64,000 bases of DNA from Microbacterium oxydans (GTDB taxonomy: Bacteria; Actinomycetota; Actinomycetes; Actinomycetales; Microbacteriaceae), in the NCBI RefSeq assembly GCF_000956525.1, contig NZ_JYIW01000018.1, positions 62,001 through 126,000 of the forward strand. Direction: 5' to 3'. The notes under the pieces were generated by a model. That model had not been told where the DNA came from and did no database searches. It saw only the letters and a program-made list of their open reading frames with translations. How positions within the stretch are numbered: position 1 is the first letter of the stretch; each line of letters starts with the position of its first letter. The position numbers and the translations under genes are program-made. This document shows positions 44,575 to 53,348 of the stretch, piece by piece.

Positions 44575-46785
44575 ATGGACGGTTCGGTGTCGGATTCGAG
44601 CCAGGCGCGGCGGATCTACGGACCGCCGCGAGCGGCGGTGCTGGCGTTCGGCGCGCCCGAGCCGGCCATCGCCTACGCGGTGCCGTTCGCCGGTGTCGTG
44701 ATCGTGGTGGCGACGATCCTGATGACGGTGTTCGCCGGCGATCTCGTCTTCGCGAACAGCGAGGTGGCGGCGCTCCGTGGCGGCCCCGGGGTGCTCGGGG
44801 GAGTCGCGATCCTCGCGGTCGCGATGGCGATCGCCCATGGATTCGGGATCACCGCAGCCACTCTGGCCGTGATCGCGCGCGTCGACGGGCGTCGGCTGGC
44901 GGCCCGCTCCGCGTGGGCCGGCGCGGCACGTCGCCCCGGCAGCGTGCTGCTCGCGACGCTCGTCACGCTCGTCATCGTGGCAGTCGTGGTCGGGATCGTC
45001 GCAGTGCTCATGCCGGTGCTGCCCATCGCCGGCATCGCGGCTGCCATCGCGCTCCTGCCGATCGGCATCGTGCTCGCCCCGCTGCTGCTCGCCTGGCCGC
45101 TGATCGTGGCAGGCACGCACTCGCTTCCGGCCGCGCTCGCTGCAGCCTGGCGGTCGCCGCGCGCCTTCCAGGGCCAGGCGGCCGAGCCGCTCGGCAGTCC
45201 GCGATTCGCCGTCTCGGTCACCGTCGTCCTCACGGGCCTCATCTCGGTCGGCCTCGGGTGGTTGGGAGGACTGCTGCCTGCAGGGTGGTGGACGCCTGTC
45301 GTCGGCGTCGCGCTCGCGCTCGTGCCAGCGGCGCTCACGCAGCTGCTGCTCGTGGCCGTCGCGGTGCGCGGTATGGCGCTCCGCGTGAAGGGACCGCTCC
45401 AGCCCACCTCGACGGATTCCACCTCGACGGATTCCACCTCGGCCGTGGGGTCGCGGCGCGGGGGCGTGCTCGCCGGTCTCGCGGTGCTGCTGGTTCCTGC
45501 GGTCGTGGCCGGTGCGCTGATCGCGGTCAACCCGTGGAGTGTGCCCGCGTATGCCGCCGCTGACGTGAGTCGCGTGTGGAACTCCTCGGAGATCGTGCAG
45601 TGGGACGGCGGCACCGCCGTGCTCTCCCGTCTGGGCGGCGAGGACTCGCGCGCTCTCCTGTGCGACGGCGCGACCTGCGGGCCCGGACACGATATGCGCT
45701 CTATTCTCCCGACGACGATCGCGCCCGCCGCGGACGGTGGGATCCTCTCGGCATCCTGGTATCCGATCGAGGGCGCGGACGCGACGAAGGGAAGCTTCGA
45801 ACTCCGCGTGACCCACAGCACGCCGGACGCGCTCGCGCACTGGTCCGACCCGGCCGACGAGGAGGCGTCCGAAGCGGAGGTGTCGGAGAAGTGGCGCGGG
45901 TTCCCCGGGGAGGAGCGTGTCCTCGGAAGCGTCGATTCCACCTTCAGGGCGGCCGAGTCCGTGTTTGCGCGCAGTCAGCAGTCCCGGATGGCGGTCGCGA
46001 TCGATTCCAGCGGTCCGACTCCGGTGATCGCATCCATCGTCCGGCCGACTGCGCGGGACTCGATCCTGTCCGTCGACTTCTGCGACGACGCCGAGTGCAC
46101 GTCCAGCCGCCGCACGTCGCTGCCGGTGCAGTGGAGCCTGTGGAGCACGAACTCGACCTCACTCGACATCGCATCCGCCTCCGACGGCGACGCCGCCGTC
46201 ATCACGCTGGTCGACGACGTCGAGGAGGACGGCGCGGTCCCGCTGCGCGTGATGACCGCCACCGCTGACGGCGACTGGACCACCGAGGCGCTCGACGCCG
46301 ATGTTCCCGGCGAATCCGTCACCGACCTCGACACCAGCCACGGCGCGCAGCTCGCGATGAATGCAGACGGTCTGCCCGTGATCCTGTTCCGGGGGAGCGA
46401 ACAACGGGACATGCGACTCTTCACCTGCGAGAACGTGTCGTGCTCCTCGGCGGACTTCACCGACATCACGCCGGACACCGAGCTGGTGCACACGCCGGCC
46501 CTCGCGATCGATGCGAGCGGTCGTCCGCTCATCGGAACGATCGACCGCGCCGTGAACATCGCCATCCTCTCCTGCGATGACGCCACCTGCACGTCGCGCA
46601 CGTCGGTGCCGTTGTCGGGAGTGGTGGCGACGGACACCGGCTTCACCGACAGCTTCGCGCTCTCGCTCGACGACCAGGAGCATCCGCTCATCGCCGTCGG
46701 CCTGCGTCGCTCCGGTGCGACGTCGAAGGACACCGCCAGTGGCACGATCCTCGAGTGCACCGCCGCGCGCTGCGGCGCCGACTGA
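44575..46785 (+). CDS. Membrane protein with Cys-x4-Cys repeat ectodomain
   Basis: 736 residues, family not recognised. The first 310 residues hold six or seven membrane helices arranged like DUF-type 'septum/glycerophosphoryl' membrane regions; a Ser/Thr-Asp linker (TSTDSTSTDSTS) and one more helix follow, then about 390 extracellular residues. That ectodomain contains repeated units of the pattern hydrophobic-D-x-x-G-x-P-L-I ... ending in a C-x4-C pair: CDGATC, CDDAEC, CENVSC, CDDATC, CTAARC (codons at 45661, 46081, 46426, 46573, 46756). It probably folds as a beta-propeller with disulphides. ATG at 44575 is favoured by GGAGGG (44559-44564); ATG at 44542 lacks a ribosome site. Function unknown. 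Confidence 0.8.
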   Translation: MDGSVSDSSQARRIYGPPRAAVLAFGAPEPAIAYAVPFAGVVIVVATILMTVFAGDLVFANSEVAALRGGPGVLGGVAILAVAMAIAHGFGITAATLAVIARVDGRRLAARSAWAGAARRPGSVLLATLVTLVIVAVVVGIVAVLMPVLPIAGIAAAIALLPIGIVLAPLLLAWPLIVAGTHSLPAALAAAWRSPRAFQGQAAEPLGSPRFAVSVTVVLTGLISVGLGWLGGLLPAGWWTPVVGVALALVPAALTQLLLVAVAVRGMALRVKGPLQPTSTDSTSTDSTSAVGSRRGGVLAGLAVLLVPAVVAGALIAVNPWSVPAYAAADVSRVWNSSEIVQWDGGTAVLSRLGGEDSRALLCDGATCGPGHDMRSILPTTIAPAADGGILSASWYPIEGADATKGSFELRVTHSTPDALAHWSDPADEEASEAEVSEKWRGFPGEERVLGSVDSTFRAAESVFARSQQSRMAVAIDSSGPTPVIASIVRPTARDSILSVDFCDDAECTSSRRTSLPVQWSLWSTNSTSLDIASASDGDAAVITLVDDVEEDGAVPLRVMTATADGDWTTEALDADVPGESVTDLDTSHGAQLAMNADGLPVILFRGSEQRDMRLFTCENVSCSSADFTDITPDTELVHTPALAIDASGRPLIGTIDRAVNIAILSCDDATCTSRTSVPLSGVVATDTGFTDSFALSLDDQEHPLIAVGLRRSGATSKDTASGTILECTAARCGAD
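45404..45441 (+). repeat. 15-bp tandem repeat
   Basis: CCACCTCGACGGATT repeated 2.5 times in frame, encoding the TSTDS linker of the membrane protein. Confidence 0.85.
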
Positions 46786-46949
46786 CTGTCGGCATCACGT
46801 GACGGGGCGATCCGGGGATCGAGTGGAGTCGATCTCGGCGAATTCGTGACGAATCCGCGCCGGCGTACGTCCTAGGAGTGAGGAGTCCTGCGCTGCGCTC
46901 GGCAGCGGAGGGCGATGTCAGGTGGTGCGACGTGGTGGACGACAAGGGC

Positions 46950-47156
46950 ATGCGGGCGAACAAGGTGGCCGTGCTCCGCGATGCGGCCGAAGGGTTCCGC
47001 CGACTCGCCGGAGCCGGGACCGACGTCAGCGCCAACCTCCTGTACGCCGACCTGCTCGAGCGACGTGCGGCCCGCATCGCAGCCGGGGACGATGACAGCT
47101 CCGGGTTCCCTGCGGATACCTTCGGTCATTCGTCCGCGACAGCCGAGGACGCCTAG
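46950..47156 (+). CDS. Small hypothetical protein
   Basis: About 68 residues from ATG at 46950 (an in-frame GTG at 46878 would add 24). Amphipathic helices RANKVAVLRDAAEGFRRLAG and YADLLERRAARIAAG suggest a small helical cytoplasmic protein. Third positions are strongly G/C-biased across the frame, which supports real coding. No family recognised, no strong ribosome site. Lies between the Cys-repeat membrane protein and the MHS transporter regulatory region. Confidence 0.5.
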   Translation: MRANKVAVLRDAAEGFRRLAGAGTDVSANLLYADLLERRAARIAAGDDDSSGFPADTFGHSSATAEDA

Positions 47157-47183
47157 CGCGGCAGTGATCCGCACCGTCGGGTT

Positions 47184-47280
47184 TTGGCAACGGCGGTGGC
47201 ACAGGTGCGTGCTCGGCACGGTCGTCTGCCGCGGAAACCCCGACGAGCACCGGGAGGATATGGCACATCTGTGGCACATT
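47184..47280. promoter_or_regulatory. Cluster of TGGCA motifs upstream of the MHS transporter
   Basis: TTGGCA (47184-47189), TGGCACA (47197-47203), TGGCACA (47261-47267) and TGGCACA (47272-47278). The same half-site occurs in the palindrome beside the nearby LacI gene, so these are candidate binding sites for that repressor. Confidence 0.45.
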
Positions 47281-47282
47281 GC

Positions 47283-47312
47283 TTGTCTCGTTCGATCGCA
47301 GATCCATACAGT
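47283..47312 (+). promoter_or_regulatory. Promoter of the MHS transporter gene
   Basis: TTGTCT (47283-47288), 18 bp, TACAGT (47307-47312), giving a leader of about 110 bases. The 47157-47429 gap holds this promoter and the TGGCA motifs, no gene. Confidence 0.45.
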
Positions 47313-47429
47313 TCCCTCAAGCGAGCGAACGCGCCGCCCATGAGATCTGACAGCGGACCAGCGCACCCCCGACATCGGCGCACGCAACTCGATCGTCGTA
47401 CCCGCACAGAGTCCGCCAATGGAGGCGAA

Positions 47430-48782
47430 ATGACGAACACCGCAATTCCCAGGAAGACGCCGGCCAAAGCGGCGATCGCCTCCTGGGTGGGCACCACGCT
47501 CGAGTACTACGACTTCGCCGTCTACGGCACAGCGTCGGCACTCGTGCTCAACCAGCTGTTCTTCCCCCCGGAGCTGCCGGAGGGCGTCCGAGTGCTGCTC
47601 AGCCTCGCGACGTTCGCGGTCGGCTACGTCGTCCGTCCGCTCGGCGCCTTCATCCTCGGCCCGCTCGGCGACCGCTTCGGTCGGAAGTTCGTGATGATGC
47701 TGACCCTGTTCGGCATCGGCATCTGCACGTTCATCATCGGCTGCCTCCCGACGTACGAGCAGATCGGCATCGCCGCGCCGGTCCTGCTGGTCGTGATCCG
47801 CATCCTCCAGGGGCTCTCGGTGTCGGGCGAGCAGGCGAGTGCCATCACGATGAGCCTCGAGCATGCACCGGAGCGCCGCCGGGCGTTCACCACGAGCTTC
47901 ACCACCAGCGGCTCCGCATCGGGCGGCCTGCTCGCGACGGCCGTCTTCATCCCGTTCGCCGCGCTCCCGACGGAAGACCTCCTCGGCTGGGCCTGGCGCA
48001 TCCCGTTCTGGCTCTCCGCGGTCGTCGTGGTGGTCGCGTACCTCATCCGCCGCAACCTCGAGGAGCCGCCGTCGTTCCTCGAGACGCAGGCGATCAAGGT
48101 GCAGCTCGCCCCGATGAAGCAGGCCACCCGCTTCCACTGGGTCGCGATCATCCGCGTCGCCGCGTGCGCCATCATCGCCGGCGTCAGCTACCTGTTCGCC
48201 ACGTTCTCCGTGGCGTTCGCGACGACCGGCTACGGACTCGACAAGGCCACCATGCTCTGGGTCCCGGTGCTGGCGAGCCTGCTCGCCCTGCTCTACACCC
48301 CGCTGGCGGGCTTCGTGGCAGACATCATCGGCCGAAAGACCGTGTTCATCATCGGAGCCATCGGTGCCGGCGTCACGCTCGCTCCCTACCTCTGGGCCAT
48401 CACGCAGGGCGACTGGCCGCTGATCTTCGTGCTCGGCATCCTCTGCAACGGTCTCTTCTACTCCACGGCCAACGCGGCCTGGCCCGCGTTCTTCGCGGAG
48501 ATGTTCCCGAACCGGGTGCGTGTCTCCGGCCTCGCCGTCGGCACCCAGATCGGGTTCGCGATCGCCGGTGCCGTCGGTCCGGTGGCGTCGACCGCGCTGG
48601 CCGGCGCGGACCTGAAGAACTGGTTCGGCCCTGCGATGCTCGGGCTCGGGCTCATGCTGATCGCGGTGATCTCGGCGCTGACCGCGAAGGACACCAGCCG
48701 CTACACGCTGGATGAGGTCGACGATGTGCAGCAGACGCAGAAGGAGAAGGACACCGTCACCGCGTCGATCCTGATCCCGTAG
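47430..48782 (+). CDS. MHS-family MFS transporter
   Basis: 450 residues, 12 membrane helices. Start region SWVGTTLEYYDFAVYG and GPLGDRFGRKFVMMLTLFG are diagnostic of the metabolite:H+ symporter family (ShiA, ProP, KgtP). Imports an organic acid or zwitterion with protons. GGAGG (47421-47425) sets the ATG. It converges on a LacI gene whose divergent operon encodes 5-oxoprolinase, dehydrogenases and an aminotransferase; those enzymes probably use the solute it brings in. Confidence 0.92.
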   Translation: MTNTAIPRKTPAKAAIASWVGTTLEYYDFAVYGTASALVLNQLFFPPELPEGVRVLLSLATFAVGYVVRPLGAFILGPLGDRFGRKFVMMLTLFGIGICTFIIGCLPTYEQIGIAAPVLLVVIRILQGLSVSGEQASAITMSLEHAPERRRAFTTSFTTSGSASGGLLATAVFIPFAALPTEDLLGWAWRIPFWLSAVVVVVAYLIRRNLEEPPSFLETQAIKVQLAPMKQATRFHWVAIIRVAACAIIAGVSYLFATFSVAFATTGYGLDKATMLWVPVLASLLALLYTPLAGFVADIIGRKTVFIIGAIGAGVTLAPYLWAITQGDWPLIFVLGILCNGLFYSTANAAWPAFFAEMFPNRVRVSGLAVGTQIGFAIAGAVGPVASTALAGADLKNWFGPAMLGLGLMLIAVISALTAKDTSRYTLDEVDDVQQTQKEKDTVTASILIP

Positions 48783-48797
48783 ACGACGGATGCAGGA

Positions 48798-48843
48798 ACG
48801 ACGAGAGCCCGGGGCCGCATCGGCGGCCCCGGGCTCTCGTCGT
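48798..48843. terminator. Bidirectional terminator
   Basis: Perfect 21-bp stem (48798-48818 with 48823-48843), loop ATCG, between the converging MHS and LacI genes. Confidence 0.85.
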
Positions 48844-48870
48844 GCGCAGCCGCCGGGCGCGCGGCGGGCG

Positions 48871-49881
48871 TCAGCGCTGCAGCGGCGCCGTGGAGTCTCG
48901 CACCGTGAGGTGCGCCGAGATGTGGTCGATGCGCTCGGCGCGGTCGCGCGTCGAGAACCTGCCGATGAGCATGTCGACCGCGGCCCGACCGGCGCTCTCG
49001 CCCGGCGAGGTGACAGTGGTGAGCGGCGGGTGCGAGAAGGACGAGCCGAAGATGTCATCGCAGCCGACGACGCTGAGGTCGTGCGGCACCGAGACGCCGA
49101 GTTGCCGGAATCGATCCAGCGCGCCGATGGCCAGCACGTCGTTGAAGAAGATGCAGGCGGTGGCGCGCGTGAGCACGACCGCGTCCGCAGCTGCCGCGCC
49201 GTTCGCGAGCGTCGGCTGATAGCGGCCGACCGCGACGAGATCGACGCCCTGTTCGTCTGCTGCGGCGGTGATGGCCTCGTAGCGGGTGTGATCGGTCCAC
49301 GACCCGTGGGGGCCGCGCACATACGCGATCCGCACGTGTCCGAGGGAGTTGAGGTAGTGCACGGCCTGCGCGAGGCCGGCCGGGGTGTCGATCACGATGC
49401 CGGACAGGCCGGGTGCCCCACGGTTGATCGTCACGGTCGGCGCGATCTGGGCGACCGCGCGCAGCGCCTCGTCGTCGATGCGCGGAGACGACACGACGAT
49501 GCCGTCGACCGTGCGGGCCATCTCGCGCAGCCACTGCTCTTCCATGGGCAGCGATTCCTCGGTGCTGACGAGCAGATGCAGGTAGCTCGCGGCGCGGATC
49601 TGGGCCTGCGCGCCGCGGATCACGTCGAGGTTGAACGGGTTGGTGAGGTTGGGGAGCACGAGCGCGATGGTGCCGCGGGCGAGGCGGTTCTCGGCGGCGG
49701 GCAGCAGGGCAGAGGTGTAGCCCATCTCGTGCGCCTTGCTGGTGATGCGCTCGTACATCTCGGGGCTCACCCGGTTCGGATTCGAGAGCGCGCGCGAGAC
49801 CGTCGACGGGGCGACACCGAGTGCCTGCGCGATCTCGGTGAGTGTGACGCGGCGCTGGACACGACGTGCGGGAACGACCAT
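48871..49881 (-). CDS. LacI-family transcriptional regulator of the pxp-idn region
   Basis: 336 residues. Headpiece VTLTEIAQALGVAPSTVSRA (residues 12-31) and hinge, then the effector domain with LPNLTNPFN, VTINRG, and a C-terminal VPHDLSVVGCDDIFG segment. TAGCAT (49893-49888) precedes the ATG by six bases: leaderless. Divergent from the pxpABC-idn operon and convergent with the MHS transporter; a palindrome with TTGGCA/TGCCAA arms lies just upstream of its own promoter. Likely effector: an intermediate of the operon's pathway. Confidence 0.9.
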   Translation of the reverse strand: MVVPARRVQRRVTLTEIAQALGVAPSTVSRALSNPNRVSPEMYERITSKAHEMGYTSALLPAAENRLARGTIALVLPNLTNPFNLDVIRGAQAQIRAASYLHLLVSTEESLPMEEQWLREMARTVDGIVVSSPRIDDEALRAVAQIAPTVTINRGAPGLSGIVIDTPAGLAQAVHYLNSLGHVRIAYVRGPHGSWTDHTRYEAITAAADEQGVDLVAVGRYQPTLANGAAAADAVVLTRATACIFFNDVLAIGALDRFRQLGVSVPHDLSVVGCDDIFGSSFSHPPLTTVTSPGESAGRAAVDMLIGRFSTRDRAERIDHISAHLTVRDSTAPLQR

Positions 49882-49923
49882 GGCTCGATGCTACCCAAGC
49901 GCGGCCGCTTCGGGGAAGCCTGT

Positions 49924-49942
49924 TTGGCACAGAAATTGCCAA
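49924..49942. promoter_or_regulatory. LacI operator between the divergent promoters
   Basis: TTGGCA (49924-49929) and TGCCAA (49937-49942), perfect arms, 7-base spacer. The string GGCACAGAA in it recurs at 49991-49999 further toward the pxp operon. Confidence 0.6.
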
Positions 49943-50079
49943 GTGACTCTGACCATTCTCCGGTAAATGCGCGCCTGGCTTCGGATATCCGGCACAGAAG
50001 CGGCACGATCCTGCATCCCTCGGTGCCGTCCGTCCTAGCCTGTCTCCAACAGCGGATTCGACGACGAGAGGAGCTGACG

Positions 50080-50850
50080 ATGACCCGCAGAATCGACCTG
50101 GTCGCAGATCTCGGCGAGGGGTTCGGCCCCTGGCGGATGGGCGACGACGCCGCACTGCTCGACACCCTCACCTCGGCGAACATCGCCTGCGGCTTCCACG
50201 CCGGCGACCCGCAGATCATGGATGAGACCGTCCGTGCGTGCGTCGAGCGCGGTGTCGGCATCGGCGCGCATCCCTCCTTCCCTGATCTGCAGGGCTTCGG
50301 TCGCCGCGACATGGGACTCACCGCCGACGAAGTGCGCACGGACGTGCTGTACCAGTTCGGTGCGCTGCAGGCCATCGCCGCCTTCCACGGCGCCACGGTC
50401 GGTCACATCGCCCCGCACGGCCGACTCGGCAACCTCGTCGCGGTGCGCGAGGACTACGCGGATGCCGTCGCCACGGCCGCGTTCCGAGTGAACCCCGAGC
50501 TCATCGTGCTCGCCCAGGACGGAAAGCTCGCGGATGCCGCACGCGCAGCAGGGCTCCGGGTCGGCATCGTCGGGATCGCCGACCGTGCCTACGAAGACGA
50601 CGGCACGCTGGTGCGACGTACCGAGCCGGGCGCGGTGATCCACGACGGCGATGAGATCAGCCGGCGCACCGTGCGGATGGTCGTCGACGGCGTGATCGAG
50701 AGCCGCAACGGCGTGCTCATCCCGGTCGAGTGCGACACCGTGCTCGTCCACGGCGACACCGCAGGGGCGGTCGACCTGGCGCGGCAGATCCGCGAGGGAC
50801 TCGAGACAGCCGGCGTCGAGATCGCCCCGCTCGCGGACTGGCTGGAATGA
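50080..50850 (+). CDS. pxpA: 5-oxoprolinase subunit A (LamB/YcsF family)
   Basis: 256 residues, full length for the family. Conserved DLVADLGEGFGPWRMGDDAA at the N-terminus, NIACGFHAGDP, GAHPSFPD and GHIAPHGRLGN (usually KPHGALYN). With PxpB and PxpC it opens 5-oxoproline to glutamate using ATP. GAGAGGAGC sets the ATG. A -10-like TAGCCT (50036-50041) lies upstream. First gene of a ten-gene operon in which nearly all genes overlap; divergent LacI repressor. Confidence 0.93.
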   Translation: MTRRIDLVADLGEGFGPWRMGDDAALLDTLTSANIACGFHAGDPQIMDETVRACVERGVGIGAHPSFPDLQGFGRRDMGLTADEVRTDVLYQFGALQAIAAFHGATVGHIAPHGRLGNLVAVREDYADAVATAAFRVNPELIVLAQDGKLADAARAAGLRVGIVGIADRAYEDDGTLVRRTEPGAVIHDGDEISRRTVRMVVDGVIESRNGVLIPVECDTVLVHGDTAGAVDLARQIREGLETAGVEIAPLADWLE

Positions 50851-51569
50851 CCGGCGACATGGCTGCAGCATCCGTCGTCATCTCGCCCAGCGGCACCTCC
50901 GCGCTGCGCGTCGTCAGCGCACTGCCCGACCGTGAGGCGGGGTGGCGCCTCGTCCATCACCTCGCCCGATTCATCGACGCAGCGCACGTTCCCGGCGTCG
51001 AGTGCGTCATCCCGACCTATGACGCGGCCCTGATCGAGCTCGACCCCGCCGAGGTGTCGCTCGATCGGCTCGGCGTGTACCTCGCGCACGTGGTCGACGG
51101 ACTCGACGTCGAGCGTCCGCTCACCGAGACCCCTCGCACCTTCGACGTGCCGGTGCGGTACGACGTCGACGGCGAACTCGACCTGCGGATGGTCGCCGAT
51201 GCGCAGGGGCTGACCATCGACGACGTCATCCGTCTCCACAGCGAGCCGACCTACGTCGTGCGGTGCCTCGGGGCCCCTGGCGGATCGCCGATGCTCGACG
51301 GCCCGCCCTTCCCGCTCCCGGTCCCGCGCCTCGCGAGCCCGCGCGCGCATGTGCCGCAGGGCGTCGTCTCGGTCGCCGGCCGGCAGGCGACGATCACTCC
51401 CGCTGCCGCGCCCGGCGGCTGGCCGTTGATCGGCCGCACCCCGCTGACGGTGCTCGACCTCGCTGCCGAGCCCTTCGTGCCGTACGAGCCGGGCGACCTC
51501 ATCCGCTTCCGCGCGATCGACGACGACGAATACGAGTCGCTGCTCGGCACGAGGATGGTGGCGCGATGA
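50847..51569 (+). CDS. pxpB: 5-oxoprolinase subunit B (KipI family)
   Basis: 240 residues. N-terminal third is divergent, but the C-terminal cyclophilin-like region has the family sequence VPVRYD, HSEPTYVVRCLGAPGGSPML (usually GFAPGFAYL), VPQGVVSVAGRQATITP, PGGWPLIGRTPL. ATG overlaps the pxpA stop (ATGA). Forms the PxpB-PxpC complex that supplies the ATP-dependent activation step. Confidence 0.92.
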   Translation: MTGDMAAASVVISPSGTSALRVVSALPDREAGWRLVHHLARFIDAAHVPGVECVIPTYDAALIELDPAEVSLDRLGVYLAHVVDGLDVERPLTETPRTFDVPVRYDVDGELDLRMVADAQGLTIDDVIRLHSEPTYVVRCLGAPGGSPMLDGPPFPLPVPRLASPRAHVPQGVVSVAGRQATITPAAAPGGWPLIGRTPLTVLDLAAEPFVPYEPGDLIRFRAIDDDEYESLLGTRMVAR

Positions 51570-52564
51570 ACGCCGGGGCGCTGACCGTCATCGAAGCCGG
51601 CTCCACGCAGGTCACCGACCTCGGTCGCCGCCGCGGACCGCGCTTCGGCGTTCCGGTGAACGGTGCGCTCGATCAGCATTCGGCCCGCATCGCGAACATC
51701 CTCGTCGGCAACCCCGAGACGGCGCCGGTGCTGGAGATCACCGCGCTCGACGCCGAGTTCGTCGCCGACGTCGACCTGCTGATCGCGGTGAGCGGCGCAG
51801 ACGGGCATCTCACGGTCGACGGCGTCGGGCGTCCCTCCAACGAACCGGTCTCGGTGCGTGCGGGCGAGGTGATCGCGCTGCGACAGATCCAGGGCGGACT
51901 CCGGGCGTACCTGGCGGTGCGCGGATCGTTCGACGTGCCGCGGCTCCTCGGCAGCTGCGCCCCCGACTCGGTGCTGGGTTTCGGCGGTCGACTGGTCAGC
52001 GGCGCAACGATCCCCGTGCGACGCTCGACGGCGCCGATCTTCAACGCCCACTTCTCCGCCGAGCTCTACAGCCTCGACGTGCCCCGCCTCGCGACGGGAT
52101 TCGTCGTCGACGTCACCGACGGCCCTGACATCGACGACTTCGCCGGCACCGCGGATCGGCTCTTCGAGCAGCCCTATCTCGTCACGCCGAAGAGCAACCA
52201 CATCGGTCTGCGCATGACCGGGCCGCTGCCCGAGCGGATCACGCAGGGCGAGGTGCTCTCCCGCGGTGTCCCGGTCGGCGCGGTCGAGGTGCCGCCGGGG
52301 GACGAGCTCCTGGTGCTGCATCGCGGGCGCGGTGTGACCGCCGGCTACCCGGTGCTCGCCGTCGTGACCCCCGGTTCGCTCGACGTGCTGGCGCAGGTGC
52401 GCCCCGGTCAGCACCTGCGCTTCCGTCGACTCTCCGCGGCGGACGCCGCAGCCAGAGCTCGCGCCGAGCTCGTCGAACTCGAAGCGCTCCGTCTTCGCGT
52501 CCAGTCCGTGTTCGCGGCTCTGGACGCGCTCGCAACAGCCACCACCGGAAGGACCCTGCTATGA
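51566..52564 (+). CDS. pxpC: 5-oxoprolinase subunit C (KipA/biotin-dependent carboxyltransferase-like)
   Basis: 332 residues. Family sequence VIEAGSTQVTDLGRRRG near the N-terminus, GVPVNGALDQHSARIANILV, the segment YLVTPKSNHIGLRMTG and SRGVPVGAVEVPPGDELLVL. Partner of PxpB. Start and end both overlap the neighbours by 4 bases. The C-terminal 50 residues are an Ala/Arg-rich helix. Confidence 0.93.
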   Translation: MNAGALTVIEAGSTQVTDLGRRRGPRFGVPVNGALDQHSARIANILVGNPETAPVLEITALDAEFVADVDLLIAVSGADGHLTVDGVGRPSNEPVSVRAGEVIALRQIQGGLRAYLAVRGSFDVPRLLGSCAPDSVLGFGGRLVSGATIPVRRSTAPIFNAHFSAELYSLDVPRLATGFVVDVTDGPDIDDFAGTADRLFEQPYLVTPKSNHIGLRMTGPLPERITQGEVLSRGVPVGAVEVPPGDELLVLHRGRGVTAGYPVLAVVTPGSLDVLAQVRPGQHLRFRRLSAADAAARARAELVELEALRLRVQSVFAALDALATATTGRTLL

Positions 52565-53337
52565 CTTTCTCCGACTACCGTGTCGCCGTCGTCACCGGCG
52601 CGACGAGCGGCGTCGGCCGCGGTGCGATCGACCTCTTCCTCGCGAAGGGACTCACGGTCCACGCGATCGCGCGCGACGAGTCGCGGCTCGCGGCCCTCGC
52701 CGAGCGCGGCGTGATCACCCACGCCCTGGATGTGCGCGACACCGCTGCGCTCGCTCGAGAGCTCGAGGGCGTCGAAGCGGACATCGTGCTGAACAGTGCA
52801 GGGGTCAGTCGTGCGGGCAACATCCTGAGTGCCTCCGCTGAGGATCTCGACGACCTGATCGAGGTGAACCTCACGGCCGTGATGCAGATCCTGCGCCTGG
52901 TCTACCCGGGCATGGTCGAGCGCGACCGCGGTCACGTGCTCAACATCTCCTCGATCGCCGGGCACTACAACTTCTTCGGTCACACCGCCTATCACGCGAC
53001 CAAAGCGGCCGTGCATCAGCTCTCGCGGCAGCTCCGCAACGACGCGATGGGCAAGCGGGTGCGCGTCACCGAGCTGAGCCCAGGTCGGATCGAGACCGAG
53101 ATCTTCTCGCGCAACCTGGGCGGCACGCCCGAGACGGATGCCGAGGCGTGGGCGACCTACTACGAGGGCTTCGAGTCGCTCACGGTCGACGACATCGTGG
53201 CGGCGATCGAGTACGCCGTGGATGCACCGGCGCACGTCAACATCGGGCTCATCGAGCTCATGCCCACATTCCAGGTGCCCGGCGGACTCACCTTCGAGCG
53301 CCGCCAGCAGGACGCCGTCCTCGAGAACGCAGAGTAA
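52561..53337 (+). CDS. SDR oxidoreductase (YdfG-like)
   Basis: 258 residues. TGATSGVG cofactor loop, IARDESRLAAL after strand 2 (Arg at the position that favours NADP), NSAG, SSIAG and the YHATK catalytic Tyr-Lys. The C-terminal PAHVNIGLIELMPTFQ is typical of 3-hydroxy acid dehydrogenases such as YdfG (serine, 3-hydroxyisobutyrate). ATG overlaps the pxpC stop, so it works in the same pathway, possibly oxidising a hydroxy acid. Confidence 0.9.
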   Translation: MTFSDYRVAVVTGATSGVGRGAIDLFLAKGLTVHAIARDESRLAALAERGVITHALDVRDTAALARELEGVEADIVLNSAGVSRAGNILSASAEDLDDLIEVNLTAVMQILRLVYPGMVERDRGHVLNISSIAGHYNFFGHTAYHATKAAVHQLSRQLRNDAMGKRVRVTELSPGRIETEIFSRNLGGTPETDAEAWATYYEGFESLTVDDIVAAIEYAVDAPAHVNIGLIELMPTFQVPGGLTFERRQQDAVLENAE

Positions 53338-53348
53338 GGAACGACACC

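Noticed and set aside
46872..49322. Minus-strand open frame of over 800 codons under the MHS transporter
   Set aside because: Antisense to a clear transporter gene and made of low-complexity charged residues.
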